Shown one piece after another: positions 1 to 6,302 of a stretch of DNA of 15,589 bases. How positions within the stretch are numbered: position 1 is the first letter of the stretch; each line of letters starts with the position of its first letter. Source of the DNA: an uncultured Roseburia sp. (GTDB lineage: Bacteria; Bacillota; Clostridia; Lachnospirales; Lachnospiraceae); assembly GCA_934307185.1 (NCBI GenBank), contig CAKRCJ010000022.1:1-15589 (forward strand), given 5' to 3'. Below the pieces are notes generated by a model, which was not told the DNA's origin, ran no database searches, and was given only the letters and a program-made list of their open reading frames with translations. The position numbers were made by a program, and so were the translations under genes.

Positions 1-349
1 TACCACCTTTTGACTGTAATGGAAGAACAACTGCTGCCTCCATTAATTTTGCTTCTGCAACTGCCTGAAGAGCAAATCTCTCAGAAACTGTCTGTGCCTC
101 GTCAGCTTTCTGGTAAGCTGCATAGAAATCTCCAAGCTCTTTCTCATAAAGAGCTGCGGAGTCTTCTTCATAATTTGCAGGTGCGCCAGTCTCACCTTCA
201 TCATCTCCGGCTTCTTCTGTGCCTGCTTCTGTACTGTCTACAGCATTTGAATCTGCATCTGTATCAGAAGAATTTGTCTTGTTACCGCATGCAGTCATGC
301 TGACTGTCATAGCAAGTACAAGCAACAGGCTTACTGCTTTCTTCTTCAT
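1..349 (-). CDS. Peptide ABC transporter substrate-binding lipoprotein, N-terminal part
   Basis: Partial gene: 116 codons are visible and the gene runs off the left edge. The product starts MKKKAVSLLLVLAMTV, a lipoprotein signal peptide with a lipobox ending at Cys21. An acidic Ser/Thr/Asp-rich linker of about 35 residues follows, then the beginning of the mature domain (LYEKELGDFYAAYQKADEAQ). This start is typical of the oligopeptide-binding (OppA/SBP_bac_5) lipoproteins of Lachnospiraceae, which capture peptides outside the membrane for an ABC importer. The start codon is supported by AGGAGG seven bases upstream. The next gene upstream on the same strand is an M3 oligoendopeptidase, which fits peptide use, but this gene has its own promoter. 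The family call rests on recognition of the N-terminus only; the permease genes would lie outside the window. Confidence 0.72.
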   Translation of the reverse strand, partial: MKKKAVSLLLVLAMTVSMTACGNKTNSSDTDADSNAVDSTEAGTEEAGDDEGETGAPANYEEDSAALYEKELGDFYAAYQKADEAQTVSERFALQAVAEAKLMEAAVVLPLQSKGG

Positions 350-378
350 AATATTTTCCTCCTATAGAAAATTATCTA

Positions 379-400
379 TATAAACGCCAAAGCGTTTATA
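379..400. promoter_or_regulatory. Inverted repeat in the lipoprotein gene leader
   Basis: Perfect 9-bp arms, TATAAACGC and GCGTTTATA, are separated by CAAA. The repeat lies about 30 bp upstream of the lipoprotein start codon, just before its ribosome site. It could be a protein operator or an RNA hairpin controlling access to the ribosome site. The sequence alone does not decide. Confidence 0.5.
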
Positions 401-464
401 ACAACTATAATTTTTGTTGCATTGTCGCTGTAACACGTTATCGCACTAAATTATTTTTTTGTAT

Positions 465-502
465 CAAAAAAAGTGCCAATGGACCCCTTTGCCCATTGCA
501 CT
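465..502 (-). terminator. Terminator-like hairpin inside the lipoprotein gene leader
   Basis: On the minus strand AGTGCAATGG pairs with CCATT(G)GCACT, a 10-bp stem with one bulged base, and seven T residues follow immediately. It lies about 40 nt downstream of the predicted transcription start and about 115 nt before the start codon, so it looks like an early attenuator rather than the end of a gene. No T-box consensus or recognised riboswitch core was found around it. Confidence 0.6.
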
Positions 503-547
503 CTTTAAATATACAACTGTCTGTTACACACGTACAATACTTTAACT

Positions 548-575
548 ATTATACATGCGTCAGCGATTTTGTCAA
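548..575 (-). promoter_or_regulatory. Sigma-A promoter for the peptide-binding lipoprotein gene
   Basis: On the minus strand a consensus TTGACA (570-575) and a consensus TATAAT (548-553) are separated by 16 bp. Transcription would begin near 541, giving a leader of about 190 nt that contains the terminator-like hairpin and the inverted repeat at 379-400. Dense A/T tracts lie upstream at about 600-720, as in a promoter with UP-like DNA. Confidence 0.8.
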
Positions 576-584
576 CACTTTTTT

Positions 585-598
585 GTATCCCAGGATAC
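585..598. promoter_or_regulatory. 14-bp palindrome just upstream of the lipoprotein promoter
   Basis: GTATCC-CA-GGATAC is a perfect palindrome ending ten bases upstream of the -35 box. That position suits an activator site or an upstream operator. No regulator for it is visible in the window. Confidence 0.45.
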
Positions 599-866
599 GA
601 ATATTTATTCCAGGTTTTACAATTTTTTTGCATTTTTGTATATTTTTGTGCATATTTTTTCCGTAAATATGAATAATATTGCATTTTAAGGCACTGATTT
701 TTTTTTGATTTTATTTGATTTTCTGCCTGTTTCCGCTTTATTATAACCTGTGTTTGTAGTTTCGATAACTCACCATTATAGACAATATATGGAAATTCCT
801 ATATTATTTCTAGGTTTTAAAACACAAAGCCCGGAAAAAGCTCCGCATGTCCGTGTGCACAGGACA
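599..866. other. AT-rich spacer between lipoprotein and peptidase genes
   Basis: No gene, RNA or repeat is recognised here. The stretch is rich in runs of T and A. Directly after the peptidase stop codon there is only a weak hairpin (TGTCC/GGACA) without a T tract, so no convincing terminator for the peptidase gene can be named. Confidence 0.5.
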
Positions 867-2540
867 CTAAAATGCTTTTTTCTCAAACTTTTCCACAAGG
901 CTCTTAATACATCCGTCTTCAAACGGGCTTACCAGACCTGCCTCCACAATAACATTTGTGAAGAAATCTCTTGCGGAAAGATTACATAATTTATAGTAGT
1001 TATTCCATGCTTTCTCAAAATCTTCGTCCATCATTGCTTTAAACTGCATTGCGCACACACTTGCAAGACAGTAATCAATGTAATAGAACGGACTTCCGAA
1101 AATGTGCGGCTGTTTCTGCCAGAAGCCACCCTTAGAATAGAACGGATCGTTTTCATAGTCCATATGCGGACGGTAAACCTTTTCCAGTTCTGCCCATGCC
1201 ATTTTCCGCTCTGCCGGTGTCATGTCCGGATTTTCATATACAATGTGCTGGAATTCATCTACCATACAACCGTAAGGAACAAACGCAGAGGAGTCCTCTA
1301 AATGCATTTTTAAATAATCATCTTTTCTTTCGCCAAAGAACAAATCCATCCAGTTATAAGTAAAATATTCCATCGACATGGAATGAATTTCTGCTGTCTC
1401 CATTGTAATGTCCGCAAATTCGCGGATTTCTTCATTTCGAAGCAGATAGCCCTGGAACGCATGTCCGCACTCATGGGTAATTACATCAACATCGCCGCTT
1501 GTGCCGTTGAAGTTTGCAAAAATAAACGGGGATTTGAAGTTTGGAATATAAGTCATATATCCGCCCTGACGTTTTGTTTTTCTTCCTAATACATCAAACA
1601 GTTCATTTTCCATCATAAAGTCAAAAAATTCTTTTGTCTGCTGGGACAGCTCGCCATACATCTTCTGTCCTGCTGCAAGAATTTCCTCCGGTGTTCCGAT
1701 TGGTGCCGGATTTCCGTTGATGAAATACACATCATTGTCAATATAAGATAATTTATCCACACCAATGCGTGCCCTGCGCTGTTCATGCAGCCTGTTTGCA
1801 AACGGAACAAAATACTCTTTGACCTGTTTTCTGAAGTTTTCCACCATCTCTTTGTCGTAACAGTTACGGTTCATGCGGTAATAGCCTAACTCCACATAGT
1901 TTTCATAGCCAAGCTGTCTTGCCTGCTCGGTTCTGTTTTTTACCATTTTGTCGTAAATCTCGTCAATCTCATCCGTCACAGATAAAAAGTAATCGCTGAC
2001 TGCTTTCCACGCTTTTCTTCTTACCTCGCGGTCCGGGTCTGTCTGGAACTTTCTCATTAAGGATAAATTATACACTTCTCCCTCAAACGGTATTTTAGCA
2101 GTGGCAATTAATTTACTGTACCGGCTGCTTAACGCATTCTCCTCCTGCATTAACGGAATGATTTTCTCATCAAATGCTTTGTTAGCAATCTCGATATTTT
2201 TAAAGGTTACTTTTCCAATCCTGCTTTCCAAATATTCACGGTATGGTGACTCGTATAATACTTTTCCATATTCGTTCTCGTACTGGCTGATGATTGGTCC
2301 TGCCTCATCGTAAAAATCACTTTCTTTTTCGTAAAATTCATCGGTTGTATCAATGTCATGACGTATCATTGCCAGTTCCATATTCGTCTGGACATCCTCA
2401 ATAAACTTGTAATACTCTCTGTGGATTTCAAACTGTTCTTCGCCGCTTTTCGCATTTTTCGTGCGCTCAATAATACTTTTGTATTCTTTTTCTACTTCTT
2501 CCATATTAATGCGTTTATATGGCATCTCTGAAAATTTCAT
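867..2540 (-). CDS. M3 family oligoendopeptidase
   Basis: The 557-residue product is a cytoplasmic zinc metallopeptidase of the M3 (thimet/PepF) family, which cleaves short peptides after import. The zinc site HECGH is at residues 356-360 within DVITHECGHAFQG, and the third ligand is probably Glu384 in METAEIHSMSM. The preceding helical part, including the PNFKSPFIFANFNGT segment before the zinc site, is also typical, and the length matches the family's usual 550-600 residues. There is no signal peptide. The start is supported by GGAG eight bases upstream. The peptide-binding lipoprotein gene lies downstream on the same strand, so uptake and cleavage of peptides are encoded side by side, although the 517-bp gap and separate promoter argue against one transcript. 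Confidence 0.93.
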   Translation of the reverse strand: MKFSEMPYKRINMEEVEKEYKSIIERTKNAKSGEEQFEIHREYYKFIEDVQTNMELAMIRHDIDTTDEFYEKESDFYDEAGPIISQYENEYGKVLYESPYREYLESRIGKVTFKNIEIANKAFDEKIIPLMQEENALSSRYSKLIATAKIPFEGEVYNLSLMRKFQTDPDREVRRKAWKAVSDYFLSVTDEIDEIYDKMVKNRTEQARQLGYENYVELGYYRMNRNCYDKEMVENFRKQVKEYFVPFANRLHEQRRARIGVDKLSYIDNDVYFINGNPAPIGTPEEILAAGQKMYGELSQQTKEFFDFMMENELFDVLGRKTKRQGGYMTYIPNFKSPFIFANFNGTSGDVDVITHECGHAFQGYLLRNEEIREFADITMETAEIHSMSMEYFTYNWMDLFFGERKDDYLKMHLEDSSAFVPYGCMVDEFQHIVYENPDMTPAERKMAWAELEKVYRPHMDYENDPFYSKGGFWQKQPHIFGSPFYYIDYCLASVCAMQFKAMMDEDFEKAWNNYYKLCNLSARDFFTNVIVEAGLVSPFEDGCIKSLVEKFEKKAF

Positions 2541-2558
2541 ATTTTTTCTCCTTCTGCT

Positions 2559-2587
2559 GCCATGCTTTTTCCTGTGCGGGGCATGGC
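2559..2587 (-). promoter_or_regulatory. Leader hairpin before the oligoendopeptidase gene
   Basis: GCCATGC and GCATGGC form a perfect 7-bp stem around a 15-nt loop, ending eight bases before the GGAG ribosome site. It would lie in the transcript leader and could influence translation or stability. There is no T tract, so it is not a terminator. Confidence 0.35.
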
Positions 2588-2599
2588 TGTCTGTACTTC

Positions 2600-2628
2600 A
2601 TTATATATGTGATATTGTATTTTTACTA
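2600..2628 (-). promoter_or_regulatory. Probable promoter of the oligoendopeptidase gene
   Basis: A perfect TATAAT lies at 2600-2605 on the minus strand. With 17-bp spacing the -35 region is TAGTAA (2623-2628), a poor match. The leader would be about 55 nt. The -10 box is convincing; the -35 box is not. Confidence 0.45.
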
Positions 2629-2669
2629 TCTTTTTTTATGAAATAGGTTATAATTATCAGTAATTGGCT

Positions 2670-2999
2670 TATCGAATGGTGTTGGGGGCAGATAGTGCAT
2701 TCACAACATAACGACTGGCAAATTGCACAAAGCAGAGACTGTTTTTGTGACTTTGGAAGAAAATTAGAAAATCTTAGTTTGCCTGTCAATACATAATGTT
2801 TTGCTGCCATGGACGGCAGCAAAAGTCTTAATGCCCCATGGACGGGGCATTTAAGACGTACATGTCACTCTGAGAAAAACTAATTCAGGCAAACTTAGAT
2901 TTTCTTATTTTCGGACAACGGAACAAAACAGGCACTGCTTTGTGCAATTTGTCAATCAATAAATTTAAATGCACTATTTGACCCCGACATCATTCGATA
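2670..2999. repeat. About 330-bp imperfect inverted-repeat element with two central hairpins
   Basis: The outer arms, 2670-2785 and the complement of 2886-2999, align over their whole length. Both begin TATCGAATG, both contain AAATTGCACAAAGCAG, and both end AGTTTGCCTG. The outermost 31 bases differ at only four positions. The 100-bp centre holds two hairpins: TTTTGCTGCC/GGCAGCAAAA (2799-2824) and a stem pairing GTCTTA..GCCCC with GGGGC..TAAGAC (2825-2857). Both have the six-base loop ATGGAC. No transposase, convincing ORF or flanking target duplication was seen. It resembles a MITE-like palindromic element or a large folded RNA and sits in the spacer between divergent genes. I could not test whether copies exist elsewhere. 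Confidence 0.75.
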
Positions 3000-3025
3000 C
3001 TAACTATGAAAAAAGGAGATTTCCC

Positions 3026-3313
3026 ATGATTACAACCGAAGATATTTTAAATATGAATTTTTATAAAAAAGAAAAGTTTACCGGAAGCTATAAGGGAATG
3101 CACTATCTCGTAAAAAAAGACAAGGACGAAGAAGAAAAAGATATTTTCCGCGCGACTGTCTGGCCGGGACCTTATAACTTTGAGACAACGCCGGATGACC
3201 AGAAGTTATCTGCCACTTTTCCTTTCACAGAGGAAGGCAAACAGCAGGTTGTCGACTGGATGAACGAACAGTGGAGTTTGAGAAAAGAATGGGGAATTAT
3301 TATGCATTCTTAA
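3026..3313 (+). CDS. Small conserved protein of unknown function
   Basis: The 95-residue product is predicted soluble, with no signal peptide or membrane segment. It is charged in the middle (KKDKDEEEKD) and rich in aromatic residues (VWPGPYNFETTP, WMNEQWSLRKEWG). I recognise it as resembling short uncharacterised proteins common in Lachnospiraceae, but no function can be assigned. The start at 3026 is set by AAAAGGAGA seven bases upstream. A longer in-frame reading beginning at 2969 would run through the arm of the inverted-repeat element and has no ribosome site. The gene starts only 27 bp after that element, so its promoter is either inside the element or not recognisable. No terminator follows it. 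Confidence 0.75.
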   Translation: MITTEDILNMNFYKKEKFTGSYKGMHYLVKKDKDEEEKDIFRATVWPGPYNFETTPDDQKLSATFPFTEEGKQQVVDWMNEQWSLRKEWGIIMHS

Positions 3314-3368
3314 TTTTTCTATACATCTTACATTTATAGTTACTGTAATTATCCCCGGAGTTCCCAGA

Positions 3369-3842
3369 TTAAAACCAGCATTTGTAATAATACCAGTGCT
3401 CTTTTATCTTTACAATCTCACCGCCATTGTCACCATATCCGTCAAAGCTCCACCGGTCTGTCTTACCCTGCTGCTGCTTTAACTTCCCTTCCCCTGTTGA
3501 GACAGGAATATCATCGGGAGAATAGTAAAAGCCATAATATTTCGCAGACGGTGCAATTCCAAATCCACCCACATAAAAGCTTACAACCGTTTCCGGGAAC
3601 GGTCCTGCCAATTGTACGCCGTGAAAGTCTGTCTCTACTGTTTCTTTTATTTTCTGTTTTTCCAACGAATTGACTTTAAGATATTCTTCTGCCAGTTCCG
3701 TAAGATTATCTTCGTGTTTTAATACATATCTTTGAATACGCCTCTCCGGGCTAAAATTTAATACCGCAAAAAAAGTAACAAGTAATATCCCCAAAAAGCT
3801 TATTCTTCTGATTATCCGGCTATGTGTCTTTTTTTCTTTCAT
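3369..3842 (-). CDS. Membrane-anchored extracellular protein of unknown function
   Basis: The 157-residue product has a short basic cytoplasmic tail, one membrane segment at about residues 12-28 (ISFLGILLVTFFAVL), and the rest probably outside the cell. The outer part ends in a tyrosine- and glycine-rich region (YYGFYYSPDDIPV, GYGDNGGEIVKIKEHWYYYKCWF). I have seen this ending in small uncharacterised Clostridia proteins, but no activity is known to me. The start at 3842 is preferred because GAGAGG lies upstream at a usable distance. A longer reading from 3905 would overlap the VanZ gene by 50 bp and lacks a ribosome site. The gene follows the HTH-VanZ gene by 13 bp, so the two are probably co-transcribed, and a cell-surface role for the pair is an inference from that. 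Confidence 0.7.
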   Translation of the reverse strand: MKEKKTHSRIIRRISFLGILLVTFFAVLNFSPERRIQRYVLKHEDNLTELAEEYLKVNSLEKQKIKETVETDFHGVQLAGPFPETVVSFYVGGFGIAPSAKYYGFYYSPDDIPVSTGEGKLKQQQGKTDRWSFDGYGDNGGEIVKIKEHWYYYKCWF

Positions 3843-3855
3843 TTTCCAAATCCTC

Positions 3856-4758
3856 TCACAGAAACTTTTGTATCCATTTTTGCAAATACTTCTGATAAAT
3901 ATCATAAAACAACATCATTCCGCTGACGCAAAGTATCATATCGTCTACATCCATCACGCCCACTTTAAAAATATACTGAGCAATCTCAATTGCGGCTGTA
4001 ATCAGAACACAAAGCATAAAATTTTTCTTTTTTTCCGTAATTTTAAATAATTCGAGCAAAAAAAATTCAAGCGGAATAAAGATAAATAAATTTCCAAAAA
4101 TATTTATTATAATTGCATACAGGTTCTGCCCGGCAATTACTTTTAAAATCGTCCGAAACGGCACAAAATTATAATCGCTAACTACCTGCGTGCGTTCTAA
4201 AAATGTCAAATTAAGAAGCATTACCACATAATATAGAAAGAGAATAAATAATGTCACTCTTTTCCACTTTCTTTTTTCATCCAGTTTTTCCAGATAATAA
4301 CGGTTTAAAAGCCACTCTCCAAGCAGGCAGATAGCAGATATTATAATAATTCTTGCCAGTGTCCCAAAGTAATTTCCCTGAAACCGGTATGCCTCCCTCA
4401 AATACAACAAAAATAGTAAAAAAGAACTGGCAAAGCATAACACGCTGGCTTTAAATGCAGGATTATACTTTTGCTTTTGCACATTTTCTGCATATGTAAT
4501 AACGTTTTCAATTGTTTTGTTTTCTGCAGTTTTCTCTCTTTTGGTAAGGTCATCTTCGCCGTTTAGCAGCTCCGCTGCTGATACTTTCAGCTCTCTTGCA
4601 AGCGGAAGTAATAACGATATATCCGGCGCCCCACGCCCTGTCTCCCAGCGCGAAACCGCTTTCTCTGTCACCTGTATTTTATCCGCAAGCTGCTGCTGCG
4701 TCATTCCGAGGGATGTTCTTTTTTCTTTTATGTACTTTCCTGTTTTTTCTTTTTCCAT
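3856..4758 (-). CDS. XRE-type HTH and VanZ-like membrane fusion protein
   Basis: The 300-residue product joins two modules. Residues about 8-65 are an XRE/Cro helix-turn-helix (GMTQQQLADKIQVTEKAVSRWE). After a short linker come about six hydrophobic segments (near 103-120, 132-152, 168-186, 213-236, 247-265, 270-287). The last four carry VanZ-like signatures: NFVPF at 197-201, FGNLFIFIPLEF at 221-232, EIAQ at 258-261 and DVDD at 270-273. VanZ-family proteins are membrane proteins; one lowers teicoplanin susceptibility, but most members are uncharacterised. Tethering of the DNA-binding domain to the membrane suggests a one-component sensor, which is inference. The ribosome site is GGGGAG, six bases before the ATG. 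The downstream partner is the anchored protein at 3369-3842. Confidence 0.85.
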   Translation of the reverse strand: MEKEKTGKYIKEKRTSLGMTQQQLADKIQVTEKAVSRWETGRGAPDISLLLPLARELKVSAAELLNGEDDLTKREKTAENKTIENVITYAENVQKQKYNPAFKASVLCFASSFLLFLLYLREAYRFQGNYFGTLARIIIISAICLLGEWLLNRYYLEKLDEKRKWKRVTLFILFLYYVVMLLNLTFLERTQVVSDYNFVPFRTILKVIAGQNLYAIIINIFGNLFIFIPLEFFLLELFKITEKKKNFMLCVLITAAIEIAQYIFKVGVMDVDDMILCVSGMMLFYDIYQKYLQKWIQKFL

Positions 4759-4924
4759 TGTTTCTCCCCACTTTATTACTCTGTCTGTACCTTTATCATA
4801 CTAACAATCGTGGGAAAACGCATCCTATGGAACGTAGGAATTTTAAAAAATTCAGCTTTTTTCTTTGTTTTTTGTAGATTATTTTTTGTTTTTGATTATT
4901 TTAATTGCAAATTTATTTTGTCGA

Positions 4925-4959
4925 ACAATAGAATTCACGCTCCGCAAACATTCTATTGT
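4925..4959. repeat. 10-bp inverted repeat beside the group II intron end
   Basis: ACAATAGAAT (4925-4934) and ATTCTATTGT (4950-4959) are perfect complements around a 15-nt spacer containing GCTCCGC. The repeat lies seven bases beyond the predicted 3' end of the intron, in its 3' exon. Neither strand has a T tract, so it is not a standard terminator. It could be part of the intron target or a recombination scar at the left edge of the prophage. Confidence 0.45.
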
Positions 4960-4965
4960 CATCAA

Positions 4966-5080
4966 ATCGAGTAGGAGGGGATTTAATAAATCCCCGACCT
5001 CTCACACCACCGTGCGTACCGTTCGGTACACGGCAGTTCAATCAACTTAACAAGTAACACACCTTTCGGCGTAGTAATCT
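4966..5080 (-). mobile_element. Group II intron 3' remnant (domains V and VI)
   Basis: On the minus strand 5037-5006 folds as domain V: an 8-bp lower helix (ACTGCCGT with ACGGTGGT, including G-U pairs), a 2-nt GC bulge, and a 5-bp upper helix (GTACC/GGTAC) capped by GAAC. It is followed by GTGAGAGG and a domain VI stem with GGGGATTT and AAATCCCC arms (4977-4995). The sequence then ends TCCTACTCGAT, a usual 3' end for bacterial group II introns, which puts the splice boundary near 4966. The segment GCCGAAAGGTGTGTTAC upstream (about 5044-5080) also looks like intron RNA. The reverse transcriptase and the 5' domains are absent, so it cannot splice or move by itself. The upstream edge is uncertain. 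Confidence 0.75.
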
Positions 5081-5084
5081 AACA

Positions 5085-5280
5085 TTATCCTTCTCCAACT
5101 ACTACCCGTCCATCCTCATCTGTTCTTAATAATCCAATATACTGATAATGCGCATATGGCGTATCTGTAGAAATCAATCCAGGCTCATAATGTGGGTTGC
5201 ACCTCTCAAAGCCCCTGCTGAACCGGCATATACTTTTTCATATCATTCATAACTCTTTCATCTAATTTGTCCTGTAAATC
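5085..5280 (-). pseudogene. Phage minor capsid protein fragment, frameshifted
   Basis: Three reading frames joined in order give a continuous phage minor capsid-like sequence: DLQDKLDERVMNDMKKYM PVQQG, then ALRGATHIMS, then PGLISTDTPYAHYQYIGLL followed by RTDEDGR and VVVGEG. This matches the type of small head-tail or minor capsid proteins of Clostridia phages (TPYAHYQYxG is the telling motif). The first break is a missing G near 5216 (GGGGCTTTG) and the second a missing C near 5190 (AGCCTGG). The N-terminus is cut off at about 5271-5284, where the sequence joins a Cro-like gene. The C-terminus is cut off at 5085, near the intron remnant. It is a dead fragment of a late phage gene. The family call is by recognition and was not searched. 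Confidence 0.65.
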
Positions 5281-5368
5281 CCGCTTTTTCGGCAACAACA
5301 CACTGTTTAAGTCCCTTCAAACGAATAACCCGTCTTATGTTATTAATAATCATCTGGTTATTACTCAC
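5258..5368 (-). pseudogene. Cro-like HTH gene, truncated after the recognition region
   Basis: Reading from GTG at 5368 (or the in-frame ATG at 5353) gives MSNNQMIINNIRRVIRLKG followed by LKQCVVAEKAGFT. This is the start of a small XRE/Cro-type helix-turn-helix protein: an amphipathic first helix, then the LKQCVVAEKAGF turn helices. It continues only as GQIR and stops at 5258, because at about 5271-5284 the sequence becomes the minor capsid fragment. An AAAGGAG site lies 11 bases before the GTG. It is divergent from the S24 repressor gene, the usual early-gene partner position for Cro. The direct join of an early regulator to a late capsid gene on one strand implies a large deletion. The 36-residue product may still be made but is unlikely to fold normally. 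Confidence 0.6.
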
Positions 5369-5466
5369 TTGGTGTTTTTCTCTCCTTTCTTCAAGTTTTT
5401 GGTGATGCAATCATAATATTATTAGTTTCTTGGTTTATTAATACTTTTTCAACAAGTTTTTTGGTG
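5369..5466. promoter_or_regulatory. Repeated motifs in the divergent repressor/Cro control region
   Basis: TTGGTGTTTT occurs at 5369-5378 and again at 5461-5470. CAAGTTTTTGGTG occurs at 5392-5404 and, with one extra T, at 5453-5466. The copies flank the spacer between the Cro-like gene and the repressor gene and may be further operator half-sites. No clear minus-strand promoter for the Cro-like gene could be picked. Confidence 0.4.
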
Positions 5467-5502
5467 TTTTATCTTGACGTTACAAGATAAAAATAGTAAT
5501 AT
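5467..5502 (+). promoter_or_regulatory. Repressor promoter with overlapping palindromic operator
   Basis: TTTTATCTTG (5467-5476) and CAAGATAAAA (5483-5492) form a perfect 10-bp inverted repeat around ACGTTA. The -35 box TTGACG (5474-5479) starts inside the left arm. The -10 box TAATAT (5497-5502) follows with 17-bp spacing, so the right arm fills the spacer. A protein bound here would block the promoter, which fits autoregulation by the S24 repressor. Confidence 0.7.
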
Positions 5503-5527
5503 TCAAATATAGATATAGGAGGTGCTT

Positions 5528-6268
5528 ATGGGGCTTTCAAATAGGTTAAAAGAACGCAGAGAACAATTGGGATTAACTCAAAGCGAGGTTGCTTCCTTAT
5601 TAGGAATAACACCGGGTGCAGTTGGAAATTATGAAAACGGTGTCAGTACACCTAAAGCAGATATCCTTTTTAAGGTTTTCGATGCTTTAAAATGTGACGC
5701 AAATTATTTATTTCAGGATGAAATGAATGAACGTTCTCAAGAGGATGCTGCCACCCCTTTAGAAATGGAACACCTTGTAAAAAAATACCGCGACCTCGAT
5801 GAGCACGGTAAAGAAATGGTAGATTTCACACTGGAAAAGGAAACAGACAGAATTAAGAAATATGGGAAACTGCCTGATGAGCCAAATAAGATAGTTCAAT
5901 TTCCAAAACGTTTAATCAGCTATTACTTTAAAAACGCTTCCGCAGGTACTGGTCAACTTATAGTAGACAATCTTCCTGACAAAGGAATAGAAATTCCAGA
6001 TAAGCCGGCATATAAAAATGTAAGTTACGCGATTGGTGTAAACGGTTCATCAATGGAACCCGCTTTTCATGATGGAGATATTCTTCTCGTAGAGGCTACC
6101 AGAGAAATTGAAATTGGTGATATTGGAATTTTTCAGATTGATAATGAATGTTTTGTAAAAAAGCTTGGCGAAACATCCTTAATCTCGTTAAATAAAGATT
6201 ATAAAGATATCCCCCTTAATGAAACTGCAATCACACTTGGAAAGGTAATTGATACACTAAGCTCATAG
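5528..6268 (+). CDS. Phage CI-like repressor: XRE HTH plus S24 self-cleavage domain
   Basis: The 246-residue product has an XRE helix-turn-helix at about residues 5-62 (GLTQSEVASLLGITPGAVGNYE), an acidic helical linker, and a C-terminal S24/LexA-type autoprotease. Ala139-Gly140 in NASAGTG is the likely cleavage site, Ser175 in NGSSMEPAF the nucleophile, and Lys211 in FVKKLG the general base. Such repressors hold a prophage silent until RecA filaments trigger self-cleavage. It is not LexA, whose N-terminal domain is of a different winged-helix type. The start at 5528 follows AGGAGG; the GTG at 5522 overlaps that site and is rejected. All catalytic parts are present although most neighbours are broken. 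It probably controls its own promoter and the divergent one. Confidence 0.9.
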   Translation: MGLSNRLKERREQLGLTQSEVASLLGITPGAVGNYENGVSTPKADILFKVFDALKCDANYLFQDEMNERSQEDAATPLEMEHLVKKYRDLDEHGKEMVDFTLEKETDRIKKYGKLPDEPNKIVQFPKRLISYYFKNASAGTGQLIVDNLPDKGIEIPDKPAYKNVSYAIGVNGSSMEPAFHDGDILLVEATREIEIGDIGIFQIDNECFVKKLGETSLISLNKDYKDIPLNETAITLGKVIDTLSS

Positions 6269-6302
6269 GAAAATTACGATAAAGCATAACAATGTATTTT
6301 TC

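Noticed and set aside
465..540. T-box or known riboswitch ahead of the peptide-binding gene
   Set aside because: The T-box core sequence and specifier loop are absent, and the leader before the hairpin is only about 40 nt.
2601..2822. 73-codon minus-strand frame through the inverted-repeat element
   Set aside because: It has no ribosome site and follows one arm of the repeat; it looks like a spurious frame produced by the element.
3006..3029. Seven-codon frame MKKGDFP whose stop overlaps the start of the small gene at 3026
   Set aside because: The AAAAAAGGAG that makes up its codons is itself the ribosome site of the real gene, and no ribosome site precedes it.
4921..4935. LexA-type SOS box in TCGAACAATAGAATTC
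   Set aside because: The right half does not match the GTTC half-site of Gram-positive SOS boxes.
5522..5530. GTG at 5522 as the start of the S24 repressor
   Set aside because: It lies within the AGGAGGTG ribosome site that serves the ATG at 5528.
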